Below, in pieces: positions 54,984 to 63,370 of a stretch of 64,000 bases of DNA. Numbering within the stretch: position 1 is the first letter of the stretch; each line of letters starts with the position of its first letter. The notes under the pieces are model-generated. The model did no database searches. It was not told the origin of the DNA and saw nothing but the letters and a program-made list of their open reading frames with translations. A program made the position numbers and the translations under genes. The DNA comes from G963664835 sp963664835 (GTDB lineage: Bacteria > Chloroflexota > UBA6077 > FW602-bin22 > JBCLEL01), in NCBI GenBank assembly GCA_963664835.2, contig CAXXUG010000019.1, positions 1 through 64,000 on the forward strand. Direction: 5' to 3'.

Positions 54984-55058
54984 GGGGCTGTAGCTCAACT
55001 GGGAGAACGCAACGCTGGCAGTGTTGAGGTCAGGGTTCGAGTCCCCTCAGCTCCACCA
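54984..55058 (+). tRNA. tRNA-Ala(GGC), atypical: one base short in the T arm
   Basis: The acceptor GGGGCTG/CAGCTCC, encoded CCA, and anticodon arm CAACG-CTGGCAG-TGTTG (anticodon GGC) are clear. The T arm reads AGGG-TTCGAGT-CCCCT, one G fewer than expected, and the D stem GCTC/GAAC has a C-A mismatch. At 75 nt it is one base short. It may be functional with a 4-bp T stem, or a decayed copy. Its last 19 bases recur at 57254-57272. Confidence 0.75.
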
Positions 55059-55118
55059 AGTGCCTGGACGGGCTAGACTGCACCCGCGTCCCAAACAGGG
55101 CAGTCTGGTCGATCGTAG

Positions 55119-55508
55119 TTACGTCTGCATCATTTGGATCAGGTTGCCGCAGGTGTCGTCAAAGACCGCAACAGTAACGTTGGCCATTTCTGTTGGCCCC
55201 ATCGTAAAAGCTACACCCAGGGACTTCAGTTTCTCATACTCTGCATGGATGTCCGTAACGCCAAAGGATGCCGCCGGGATGCCTTGGTCAAATAGCCCTT
55301 TCTGAAATTCTTGTGCCACCGGGTTTTCATTTGGTTCAAGCAGAAGCTCGGTCCCATCCGGGTCATCGGGCGAGACGACGGTAAGCCATTTGAATTCTCC
55401 CACAGGGACGTCATGCTTCTTCACAAAGCCGAGGGTCTCCGTGTAGAACCTCAGAGCTTCGTTCTGGTCACTTACGAAAACGCCGGTGAGTGTAATGTGC
55501 AACGCCAA
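55119..55508 (-). CDS. VOC (glyoxalase/bleomycin-resistance) family protein
   Basis: This 129-residue protein has two beta-alpha-beta-beta-beta modules: FVSDQNEALRFYTETLGFVKK and FGVTDIHAEYEKLKSLGV...VAVFDDTCGNLIQMMQ. Metal ligands typical of the superfamily (Glu in GTELLLEP, Asp/Asn near the end) are partly present. It lies 27 bp downstream of an ArsR-type repressor and probably answers to it. Confidence 0.87.
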   Translation of the reverse strand: MALHITLTGVFVSDQNEALRFYTETLGFVKKHDVPVGEFKWLTVVSPDDPDGTELLLEPNENPVAQEFQKGLFDQGIPAASFGVTDIHAEYEKLKSLGVAFTMGPTEMANVTVAVFDDTCGNLIQMMQT

Positions 55509-55535
55509 ATCTGGCCTCCTTTGCTCTTCAAAGCG

Positions 55536-55808
55536 TCACTTGAGCCATCGATTCACGACAGTCCTGAGGGGTTCATCGTTGAAGACAAGCATCCGAAATT
55601 TGCCGCGCTTCTCTGAGCTTACGAGCCCCGCTTTCTCTAAGACATCAATGTGCTTGGCTAAGGCCTGCCGGGAGATGGCTACTTTGTGTCGCATGATCAA
55701 GCGCGCCGTGAGCTCGTAGAGCGTCTGCTCGTTGCGCTCAGAGAGCTCGTCCAGCATCAACCTTCGTGTTGGGTCCACGAGTGCCCTGAAGACTAGGTCT
55801 GTGTGCAT
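55536..55808 (-). CDS. ArsR-family winged-helix repressor
   Basis: This ~90-residue regulator has FRALVDPTRRLMLDELSERNEQTLYEL and RQALAKHIDVLEKAGLVSSEKRGKFRML, a typical ArsR/SmtB DNA-binding fold of the subgroup paired with VOC or SRPBCC genes. No metal-binding Cys pair is seen. ATG 55808 lies only a few bases after the predicted transcription start, so the mRNA is probably leaderless; GTG 55814 is the alternative. Confidence 0.87.
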   Translation of the reverse strand: MHTDLVFRALVDPTRRLMLDELSERNEQTLYELTARLIMRHKVAISRQALAKHIDVLEKAGLVSSEKRGKFRMLVFNDEPLRTVVNRWLK

Positions 55809-55846
55809 GCACACAGACTATACGCAACCATAGGATTGCATGTCAA
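55798..55846 (-). promoter_or_regulatory. arsR-VOC promoter with a perfect 20-bp palindromic operator
   Basis: On the minus strand TTGACA (55841-55846), an 18-bp spacer and TATAGT (55817-55822) make a strong promoter. Overlapping the end of the -10 and the start codon is a perfect palindrome, TCTGTGTGCATGCACACAGA (55798-55817), the expected ArsR autoregulatory operator. Confidence 0.8.
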
Positions 55847-55971
55847 GAGGCGATTCCCCAGGCTGGCAGGAACCACATCCCTAGCCATTTGCAGGAGTGG
55901 ATGAAGACATGGAACCAGCTAAGTTGGAATTGGAAGAGCCCCAAATCTAGTGGGGCGGAGGGCTGGTGAGT

Positions 55972-56076
55972 GTCTATCCGGGGCTGATAGGCACCTTCCT
56001 CATAGAACGAACTCCCAGCGAAAAGTTCGCAATTCAGCCTTGGCAGGCCCACCAGACTTGACGAATTCAAGAAACT
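55972..56076. repeat. Dispersed ~105-bp repeat, copy A
   Basis: This begins GTCTATC, carries the core AAAAGTTCGCAATTCAG within a small hairpin (GCGA-loop-TCGC), and ends with CCACCAGACTTG, then a CGAA/TCAAG segment. It is homologous to copy B (57191) along its length and to copy C (58207) in the core. It lies in the 560-bp gap between the arsR promoter and the GNAT gene, which otherwise holds no recognisable gene. Confidence 0.7.
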
Positions 56077-56375
56077 TCGTGTTGAAGTTCAGTTTGATAG
56101 TGTAGCATCCCCCTGTTGGGCTTCTCTTGTACTAGTGGGATTCCATCAGCCCCCAGAATGGGGTGCGGCAAGCAATTATGGAGATTGTGATAGGCCAATG
56201 AGTGGGGCATCGAGCGAGGCTGTAGCGATACGGTCCTTGCTACTTCCAAAGGTGAACAGCCTTGGACGATGCGACAGGAGTGACACTTCTGTGTGTGCGT
56301 GATCAAATATGGACTTACCACCGGCCCCCCATGACACGGCCAATCAAGCTCCAACCGGAGACCTCGCGGTGAAGT

Positions 56376-56825
56376 ATGAAAAGACTAAAGCTAAGGGAGG
56401 CTAGTCAAGACGACAGGGAGTTCGCCTACCAGGTAAAGCGAGCCGCCCTGAAAGAGTATGTGGAGCTAGTATGGGGCTGGGATGAAGACCACCAAAGGCA
56501 ACTTCACGCCCGCCGATTCCAGCAGCAGGACTTCCGGGTCATCAATTTGGACGGCGACGACATCGGAATCATGTCAGTCGCTGTAGAGTCGGATTGCGTG
56601 TTTGTCAATCAGATATACATTCTGCCGGAGCATCAAGGACAGGGAGTTGGCCGAAAGTGTATGCTAGTCGTCATGGAACAAGGGAAAGGTCTGGGCGTGC
56701 CTGTAAGACTTCAAGTAATGAAAGTGAACGCCCGGGCGTTGACGTTCTACAAGAGGCTGGGCTTCACGATCACGGGCGATACCGACACTCACTTTCAGAT
56801 GCAGCGTAAGGATGGCCACAGCTAA
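56376..56825 (+). CDS. GNAT-family N-acetyltransferase
   Basis: This 149-residue acetyltransferase has VNQIYILPEHQGQGVGRKCM (beta4 and the pyrophosphate-binding Q-x-x-G-x-G loop) and VNARALTFYKRLGFTITGDTDTHFQM (motif B). It uses acetyl-CoA to modify an amine of unknown identity. It is flanked on both sides by copies of the dispersed repeat, like a gene cassette. Confidence 0.88.
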   Translation: MKRLKLREASQDDREFAYQVKRAALKEYVELVWGWDEDHQRQLHARRFQQQDFRVINLDGDDIGIMSVAVESDCVFVNQIYILPEHQGQGVGRKCMLVVMEQGKGLGVPVRLQVMKVNARALTFYKRLGFTITGDTDTHFQMQRKDGHS

Positions 56826-56840
56826 GGGCGAGGGTCGAAG

Positions 56841-57010
56841 GGCAATCCGGCCTGGTACGACAACGTCGTCGCCAACCCCGCCGTCGAGGTGCAGGCGCGC
56901 GCGGGCAGACGGCGGATGTGAGCCGAGCCCCTGGCCGGGGAGGACTGGCGCCGGCGGTTCGAGCGGATCAAGGCCGCAGCGAGCCGGTACGCGACGTATG
57001 AGGCATCTTC
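56841..57010 (+). pseudogene. Remnant of a DUF385 (F420-dependent nitroreductase-like) gene
   Basis: The frame beginning GGC at 56841 reads GNPAWYDNVVANPAVEVQA, an in-frame stop, then AEPLAGEDWRRRFERIKA and SRYATYE. This matches the C-terminal half of deazaflavin-dependent (DDN/DUF385) proteins. Both ends are missing. It is clearly more GC-rich than its surroundings, suggesting transfer from a high-GC donor. The rest of 56826-57428 holds only repeat copy B. Confidence 0.6.
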
Positions 57011-57190
57011 GCTCTCATCACCACCGATCTGTCCGTGGAAGCCCCCGCCCTCTGACACCTGCGCAGCATCAGCGACAAACCCCGATTATTGGGCTGGGCT
57101 ACCCTGAGTCCGCTCATGGCAAGTGGCGTGGTTGCTTGCAGCGATGGGGACTAAAGAGCCTCCGACTTGATAGGCTGGAGGTTCGCAAGG

Positions 57191-57294
57191 GTCTATCGGG
57201 GGTGGCGGACCCCTTCCATATAGAGGATCCTCACAGCAAAAAGTTCGCAATTCAGTCCCCTCAGCTCCACCAGACTTGGCGAAATCAAGAACTT
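57191..57294. repeat. Dispersed ~105-bp repeat, copy B, carrying a tRNA-Ala 3' end
   Basis: It is homologous to copy A from GTCTATC to CCACCAGACTTG and the CGAA/TCAAG tail. Where A has CCTTGGCAGGC, copy B has AGTCCCCTCAGCTCCACCA (57254-57272), identical to the last 19 bases of the tRNA-Ala at 54984-55058. Thus a 19-bp direct repeat brackets 2.2 kb containing the VOC, arsR and GNAT genes. Confidence 0.7.
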
Positions 57295-57428
57295 TCACCT
57301 TGAGGCTCCCTCTGGAGCGATAACACCTCCTCAGCGGCAAGTCTGCTAGCCTGTACCCAGCTGTGGTACGAACGAGCGCCAATGGATTGACGCTCTGTTC
57401 CGATGCGTAGGCGAAGGAGCGTCAGGAT

Positions 57429-58159
57429 ATGGCACTGACAGTCGTCACATGGAATGTCGAGTGGGCCACACCCGGCTCATCGCGAACCTCTGAGATCTTG
57501 AGGCGCATTGGCCGACATGCTCCCGATGTCCTTTGTCTCACTGAGACCCATGTCTCGGGCTGCTGCCTCAAGGTGGGCACATTATCTGCTCGCACCCGGA
57601 CTACGGGTACCCGATCAAGGAAGGTCGCCGGAAGGTTTTGCTCTGGTCAAGGGCGCCCTGGGTGCAAGTCGATGATGTGGGAATCGATTCGATGCCGCCT
57701 GGACGCTTCGTGGCCGGCGTCACAGACACATCCCTGGGTGCGGTCACAGTCGTTGGAGTCTGCATACCCTGGTCCGGGTCAAGGACCGAGGTAAGACGCA
57801 AGTCGGACAGGAAGATGCGGTGGGAGGACCACCGGCAGTATCTGGTCGGCCTGACCAAGGTTCTCGCAGATATTTTTGCGAATCGGACGATTGTTATGGG
57901 AGACTTCAATCAGATCGTTGGGCCAGAAAGCCGCGCACCCCTTGAACTTCGACTGGCACTTCAGACAGCCTTCCCACCGAGCATGAGAACCGTTACGTCG
58001 GACCTCGCGTTCCAAGGGCGTAGAAGCGTCGACCACATCGCACTGAGCGACGATTTCGCCGTTGAACCCCCTGAGGCAATCAGCAACATCCACGATGGGA
58101 AGCAACTCTCTGATCATTTCGGAGTCGTTGCTGACCTGTCCGCCAGGGCATTCCAATAG
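57429..58159 (+). pseudogene. Frameshifted endonuclease/exonuclease/phosphatase (EEP) family gene
   Basis: The N-terminal motif MALTVVTWNVEWATPG and LCLTETHVS lie in one frame. From about 57560 the remainder (GGHIICSHPDYG..., VMGDFNQI, SVDHIALSDDF, QLSDHFGVVADL) lies in another. One lost base near 57558 explains the switch (restoring VSGLLPQGGH). All EEP catalytic motifs (WNVEW, E, GDFN, DHI, SDH) are otherwise present, so decay is recent or the shift is an error. Confidence 0.75.
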
Positions 58160-58206
58160 CGTACACATGTCAGGGCGCTCTAGACTAGACTCAGGAGAGA
58201 GTCGCC

Positions 58207-58257
58207 ATCCAGCGAGAAGTTCGCGATTCAGTCTTAGGCGGCCCACAAGAGTCTGAC
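58207..58257. repeat. Dispersed repeat, copy C (partial)
   Basis: CCAGCGAGAAGTTCGCGATTC, CAGTC and GGCCCACAAGAGTCTGAC match the core and right side of copy A (CCAGCGAAAAGTTCGCAATTC; GGCCCACCAGACTTGAC). It directly follows the EEP gene and precedes the DUF1801 gene. The left half of the repeat is not recognisable. Confidence 0.55.
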
Positions 58258-58312
58258 TTTCGGATTCTGCTCACCGGCTCTGCCGGGCGAAGCGTGTATA
58301 GGAGGTAATGCA

Positions 58313-58792
58313 ATGGCCGGCAAGATGCCCAGGAAGCCAAAGAAGCCCGCCAAGAAGGCCGGCTCCAAGCGGGATGATGGGAAGGTCGTTCTTCTCTCGG
58401 GCGGCAATCCTCAGATCGCGAAGGCCGACGGCGATGCCCCGGTCCAGGCCTACATTGCGGCCATGCCGGAGTGGAAAAGCGAGTTGGGGCGCCGGCTTGA
58501 CGACCTGATAGTGCGCACGGTGCCCAACGTGCGCAAGGCGGTGAGATGGAACTCTCCCTGGTATGGAATCGAGGGCGAGGGATGGTTCGTGAGCTACCAC
58601 GTCTTCACGCGTTACGTAAAGGTGAGCTTCCTCAACGGCGCGTCATTGGATCCCGTCCCACCCGGCTCCGGCAAGGACCCCGACACGCGCTGGATCGACA
58701 TCTACGAAGGCGAACTAGACGAGGCGCAGATGGAGACGTGGGTCCGGCAGGCAGCCGCCATGCCAGGCTGGCGGGGATTTGACTGGCTGTGA
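58313..58792 (+). CDS. DUF1801-domain protein
   Basis: This 159-residue protein starts after AGGAGG with 7-nt spacing. A basic, Lys/Pro-rich N-terminal tail (about 1-22) precedes a YdhG/YjbR-like domain with LDDLIVRTVPNVRKAVRWNSPWYGIEGEGWF and a C-terminal QAAAMPGWRGFDWL. The family is small, cytosolic and of unknown biochemical function, and common in accessory regions. Confidence 0.82.
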   Translation: MAGKMPRKPKKPAKKAGSKRDDGKVVLLSGGNPQIAKADGDAPVQAYIAAMPEWKSELGRRLDDLIVRTVPNVRKAVRWNSPWYGIEGEGWFVSYHVFTRYVKVSFLNGASLDPVPPGSGKDPDTRWIDIYEGELDEAQMETWVRQAAAMPGWRGFDWL

Positions 58793-58957
58793 AGTTCGCC
58801 TAGTCGTTGGCGAATGGACCGGCTTAGTAGCTTTTGTGAATCCCTCAATAGCCGACGAGGCGTCCCGCTCGGCGCTGACTAGGCGGAAGTCTCAAGGCCA
58901 ATCGACGCGACAGGAGGCGAAGGCCGGCCCGTCCGGCTACTCCTCCGCGGTTCCCAT

Positions 58958-59812
58958 CTACTCGGCCTTTCCGGGCGACCAGTTGTAGATCTTCTCAAGG
59001 GATCCGCCCATAAGTGCGGCACGCTCCGAGTACGAGAGATGGCCGGCGAGCCGGAACGCTTCGACGCCCTGCTCGTAGGTCAACAGGTTCACTGCCCTGG
59101 TCCAATCGGTGCCCCACATGCAGCGGTCGAAGCCAAAGGCCTCAAATATTTGGCCCAAAGGCTCCCAGATGTCCGGGTACGGAAATGGCTGGTGGGACAG
59201 GGTGCCGGCGCCGGATATCTTGATAACCACGTTGTCCAACTCCGCCAGCGAAAGCACGTTTTCCAGGTCGGCAAAGGGTTCCGGCGGCGCCGGCGGATGG
59301 AACGGCTGGACCAAGCCCAGGTGGTCGACCACCAACTGGGTGTCGGGATGGCGGCGGGCCAGCTCCCGAAATAGAGGCAGCAGGCCGGCACACATTATAT
59401 TGATCGGAACGCCGGCCTTGGCGCCGGCGTCGAGCAGGCGGTTGAGACCGGGATCGTCCGCCTCGTAGGGATGGGCTGTGAGCATGACCCTTGCGCCCAC
59501 CACTCCCGGCGTCGCGGTCCACTCCGCTACGTCTTCTCCAACGGTGTCCGAGTGCGGATCGATCGGCTTGATGATCCCGAACCTGTCCGCATGTTTGGCA
59601 TAAACCTCCAGCGCATAGCTGCCATCGAAGCCATACAAGCCCCATGAGGAAACCAGCAGAGCGCCGTCGACGCCGACCTCGTCCATCGCCGCGACCATAT
59701 CGTCGCCGGTGACCTCGTCGGGGCCAACCAGGAAGTCTACCCAGGGCCGCTCGGGCCGGTTGCGCTCGTAGGCGTGAACCTGGCAGTCGATTATGGGAGT
59801 ACGAGCCGTCAT
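58958..59812 (-). CDS. Amidohydrolase-2 family hydrolase
   Basis: This 284-residue TIM-barrel metal hydrolase starts IIDCQVHAYERN, where the usual D-x-H-x-H reads D9-x-x-x-H13. It then has VVDHLGLVQPF (His ligand region), VVIKISGAG (substrate-facing Lys) and FDRCMWGTDWTR (metal Asp). Relatives hydrolyse lactones or decarboxylate aromatic acids. It could belong functionally with the 45-53 kb catabolic genes, but repeat-rich DNA intervenes. Confidence 0.85.
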   Translation of the reverse strand: MTARTPIIDCQVHAYERNRPERPWVDFLVGPDEVTGDDMVAAMDEVGVDGALLVSSWGLYGFDGSYALEVYAKHADRFGIIKPIDPHSDTVGEDVAEWTATPGVVGARVMLTAHPYEADDPGLNRLLDAGAKAGVPINIMCAGLLPLFRELARRHPDTQLVVDHLGLVQPFHPPAPPEPFADLENVLSLAELDNVVIKISGAGTLSHQPFPYPDIWEPLGQIFEAFGFDRCMWGTDWTRAVNLLTYEQGVEAFRLAGHLSYSERAALMGGSLEKIYNWSPGKAE

Positions 59813-60012
59813 CGTCTTTCTCCTCGGCGATGGGCCACTAGTGTGACTCCCATCCTGAAAAATCCCGATGTAGCGAAGGATTGCTCGACAAGGTTTGCCT
59901 TAAGCACTATCGCTCAAGTTCGAATTATACTCCCAGAATCCATTATGCACGAAGGGATGATTGTGGATCCCTCGTGTTAACTGGTGCCTAACTGCGTGAT
60001 ATCGATGAAACA

Positions 60013-62922
60013 TCACGCGTCGTGAACCTGTTGGTCAGCCGGATTGAAGTCTTTGGCGACCGCGATCCAGCCACGGTCGAAGGTAAAGGTCTTCGCCTTG
60101 CCAGCAGGGTCTTGGATCCGGACTACTCGAGCCTGTTCCGGATTCCCCGCGCGTTCGACGACATAAAGCCAGCATGATGCTCCGTGACGCTGCGCCCACT
60201 CGAATTGAGTTCGAGAGAGACCAACAGGACGGTCGAGGAGAGTCCCCTTCATCGCCTTGACCTCGACCCACTTCACAGGCTGCCCGTCGGGGCCTAGCGT
60301 CGTCAGATCGAAGCCGGGGTTGTTCGTGGGCGTACGCTTTAGTTCAGGCTCCTGCCTTATGATCAACTGGATGGCCTTTTCTTCGAGGCTCATGCGCTCC
60401 TGAAGGGTTATTTCGTCTCGGTCTGGTCGGTCGCTTTCGTCGGGACTCACGGCTATGTAGGAGACGAATTCCCGTCCCCGGTGATCCGACCCATCTTCCG
60501 GATCGCGAGACTCCGATTCGGCGGAGGCGCCAGCGTCGTCTGTGGATGTTGTATCAGGCTGATCCTCATCTCTCAGTTGGTACGGCGAAGATTCCAGGTG
60601 ATCAATTGGAGACTCAATTCCCAACTGGTGTGCGGATTCCTGAACGGGTGGCGGCTCAACAACAGTTGCGTCGAGTGCCGGGAAACCCAACTCATCCAAG
60701 ACTACAGCCGCCTCAGCGACTGTTTTCGCTGCTAATACTTCCTTCAAGCCTGCAGCGAAGAGTCCAGGGTCTTCCTCAGGACACAGCGCGACAGCCAGTT
60801 CACGAGCTAAAGGTGCCAACGAAACCTGCCCGTCGGAATGTGTTGCCCATAGTGAGTGCTGGGCAGGGTGGTATAGAGCCGTGGCAAGTTCCAGCGGGCT
60901 TGTCTGCTCGCGATGGAAAGCGTTCAAGCGATACCGAAGTTCTAACGAAGTGGCCGACTTGCAGCCAAGGTGGCTCAATCTTTCTAGAGCAACTTGGACC
61001 TCATTGGGAGGAATTTGACCGAAAAGCACCCGAGCGATTTCTCCTTTGCGCCGTCGCAACCGTTGCATAGTGTCAGGGTCATCGTCTGGATTCTCAATTC
61101 TTAGGAGTTCTACTTTCACAGCGGAGCCCAATTGTCGGACTCCAGCGGCGAGGAATGAGCGCCCGGTCCCGAGTTGTTGAGGAATCACGTTGTTCACCAA
61201 GAACATTTCAAACTTGGCCGCAAGCCCCACTCGGTTCTCAAAGAACAGCCACGTGGGGAAATTGAGCACCTTAGATTTGTTTGGGATGCTCTTGGTGTTT
61301 CTGACGTTCACAAACCAGTCGGCGGCTATGACTCCGTCATCAAGGGCCTTTTCGAGCATTTGCCAGCAACCCATCACAACGGCATATGCTTCATCGTGCA
61401 GTGGCCTGTTGGATTCGCCGAACTCCGCAGAAATCTCATTCAGAACATCCAGCGCGTCTTCGTGATCGGGCGAGTCAGTGACGCCGATCTTCTCCAGTAA
61501 GTCTCCGTAACCTCGAAGGTCGTCAGCCAAGCGCCAGCGATACTGGCCAAAGGGATGGTCCCCCCAAAAAACATTGTCAGGAGATCGGTATGCCTGCCCA
61601 AGCCAGAGACACTTCGTCGATTTGAGGTCTTCAATGGCGGGATCGTCGGATTCGTCATTGAGGAAACGATAAACTTCCCTGTTGACTGGTTTCCCACGTT
61701 CTGCGCAATAGAGCAGATGTCGGACTACGAGGTCTGGAGTGGGATCAATGTGGACTCCAAGGAGGTCTAGTAGGTCACGGTTGGGGGATGGGGCATCGAG
61801 GATCTTTCCTTGGCTCTCGAAGAGATAGGAGCGATAGGGAGCATACAAGGAGCCGGATATGTGCCACTGATTGTTATCCCCGCGGGCCGGAAGCCATTCG
61901 ATGCCCCGCAGGGTTTCGAGTTCACTGGTATCTTCTACATCCTTAAATCGCCCGCCTAGATGGGCAACGATTCTTTGCATACGAGTGACGGATGTATCAG
62001 AACAAGGCTCGTCCGAGATTCGGCGTACTCTCCGTATGATGTCTCGTATACGAGGTACGCTTGCTACACCAAGCCACTCCAATAGCCGTTGAACGGAGGC
62101 TTTGCGCTCCTCAGGAAGGATTGCTATCTTGGCATCATCCCCTAGAACCTCCTGGACAACACAACCTTCGAAGTAACATTCAACGTGGCGGCGATACTCC
62201 CCGTCTGAACAAATGGCAAAACGGACTGCCGAAAGTGTCAGACAGACTTGGTCATCATTTATCAACTCGCCAAAGCGGTCGGCCAAGAGAGCCACGGCCT
62301 CGCGCCTGATTGTCGGATCTAGCGTTTCATCTTCCATGGCACAGGAGAGATGCTCCAGTACATAAGACCGGAAGTCGAGTTCAGTGGCACCAAGGTCGAC
62401 CAAGAATTCTCTCCGACCTCCGAGAGCATCCACATCAACAAGGTTGGTTAAGCCAAGGGGGTCTTCGAACCCTCCAGGCAAGACTAGGCTTGAAAGCGTG
62501 TGTAGCTGACCAGCACCAGGGTAGATAGCAAGGCCAGACAGCCGCCTGCGAATATCTTCGTCGTCCACGATCTGCTTGCGTTGATTCTCGAACCACGCAA
62601 TCATTCTTGGCAGAGAGAAGCACCGTTCTTTCCATAGGCGCAGGATGGTTGCGGGGTTACTTTTCTCAAGTACCTGGACAGCATCTTCTGCTTCGAATGC
62701 ACCGCAGAGATAATTCAGACGTGCGAATGCCAACTCTGTGTGGTCAAGGAAGGGAATATCTAACCCTAAGGACGAAAACAACTGGACAGTTGGCACGTCT
62801 GCAGAATACACATCACGGCAAGGCCGAAGGGACCCGTCGCTAGATGGAGCTAAGGAAACAGCGCGGAGGCGTTCCTCATCAGCACTCTTCGCGTTAGGAA
62901 GACTGCCTTGTCGCTCAAGCAA
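60013..62922 (-). CDS. DUF3883-domain protein, probably 5'-truncated
   Basis: This is a 969-residue frame from TTG 62922, but in-frame coding continues upstream (TALWNEIAV, FPENLPACLAE, GVPILDVETLCSVL) to a stop at 63094-63096 with no good start codon. A longer protein has therefore lost its N-terminus. Relatives carry an Hsp90-like (sacsin) ATPase there. The last ~110 residues form a DUF3883 nuclease-like domain: NPGFDLTTLGPDG, WVEVKAMKG, TQFEWAQRHGASCWLYVVERAG. An acidic linker precedes it. Such proteins occur in defence islands. Confidence 0.75.
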   Translation of the reverse strand: MLERQGSLPNAKSADEERLRAVSLAPSSDGSLRPCRDVYSADVPTVQLFSSLGLDIPFLDHTELAFARLNYLCGAFEAEDAVQVLEKSNPATILRLWKERCFSLPRMIAWFENQRKQIVDDEDIRRRLSGLAIYPGAGQLHTLSSLVLPGGFEDPLGLTNLVDVDALGGRREFLVDLGATELDFRSYVLEHLSCAMEDETLDPTIRREAVALLADRFGELINDDQVCLTLSAVRFAICSDGEYRRHVECYFEGCVVQEVLGDDAKIAILPEERKASVQRLLEWLGVASVPRIRDIIRRVRRISDEPCSDTSVTRMQRIVAHLGGRFKDVEDTSELETLRGIEWLPARGDNNQWHISGSLYAPYRSYLFESQGKILDAPSPNRDLLDLLGVHIDPTPDLVVRHLLYCAERGKPVNREVYRFLNDESDDPAIEDLKSTKCLWLGQAYRSPDNVFWGDHPFGQYRWRLADDLRGYGDLLEKIGVTDSPDHEDALDVLNEISAEFGESNRPLHDEAYAVVMGCWQMLEKALDDGVIAADWFVNVRNTKSIPNKSKVLNFPTWLFFENRVGLAAKFEMFLVNNVIPQQLGTGRSFLAAGVRQLGSAVKVELLRIENPDDDPDTMQRLRRRKGEIARVLFGQIPPNEVQVALERLSHLGCKSATSLELRYRLNAFHREQTSPLELATALYHPAQHSLWATHSDGQVSLAPLARELAVALCPEEDPGLFAAGLKEVLAAKTVAEAAVVLDELGFPALDATVVEPPPVQESAHQLGIESPIDHLESSPYQLRDEDQPDTTSTDDAGASAESESRDPEDGSDHRGREFVSYIAVSPDESDRPDRDEITLQERMSLEEKAIQLIIRQEPELKRTPTNNPGFDLTTLGPDGQPVKWVEVKAMKGTLLDRPVGLSRTQFEWAQRHGASCWLYVVERAGNPEQARVVRIQDPAGKAKTFTFDRGWIAVAKDFNPADQQVHDA

Positions 62923-63158
62923 TACAGCAATCTCGTTCCACAGTGCTGTACGACTGGCCTTCTCGGCAAGACAGGCGGGGAGGTTCTCGGGGAATATCGG
63001 CTTGTCTAGTCCATTCGTTGCCAGTACGGAGCACAGGGTTTCAACATCAAGGATAGGAACACCGACAGTGCGGAGAATGGATTGATAGGGGAATTATATA
63101 CCTGTGCACACCAGCGAATTGACGCTCGTCCGGCGGATACCTATACTGTAGCGGTCAG

Positions 63159-63229
63159 GGTGCCCCCGGTCGGATTCGAACCGACATTGAGCTCTAAGCC
63201 AGTGAGCCGACCAGTCCATTGGCGGGGGC
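63159..63229 (-). other. tRNA-like remnant
   Basis: On the minus strand a 7-bp acceptor stem (GCCCCCG/CGGGGGC, then ACC) and a perfect T arm (GTCGG-TTCGAAT-CCGAC) are present. The 71-nt element is too short, and no normal D arm plus anticodon arm can be drawn. GGCTCACTGGCTTAGAGCT resembles a D arm, which would leave no anticodon arm. It lies at the junction between the truncated DUF3883 gene and the insertion sequence. Confidence 0.5.
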
Positions 63230-63236
63230 GCTTGGT

Positions 63237-63264
63237 TGCGGCAGACGTTCGCCCGTCTGCCGCA
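63237..63264. repeat. Perfect 11-bp hairpin at the tRNA-like/IS boundary
   Basis: TGCGGCAGACG and CGTCTGCCGCA pair around TTCGCC. It has no U tract. It may mark an end of the mobile element or a palindromic insertion target. Confidence 0.55.
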
Positions 63265-63370
63265 CAACGTTTATAGCAGACCTGCACGGGTTTTCCCACC
63301 AAATCTGACCCTTGACCAGATTGCCCGCGTGGTGTACAGTATGTCTATAAATCAAGTACGGAGCAGCACG

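Noticed and set aside
55972..58257. Classical integron attC sites
   Set aside because: Repeats are of suitable length and sit between small genes, but lack GTTRRRY and RYYYAAC core sites in the right places and no intI is present.
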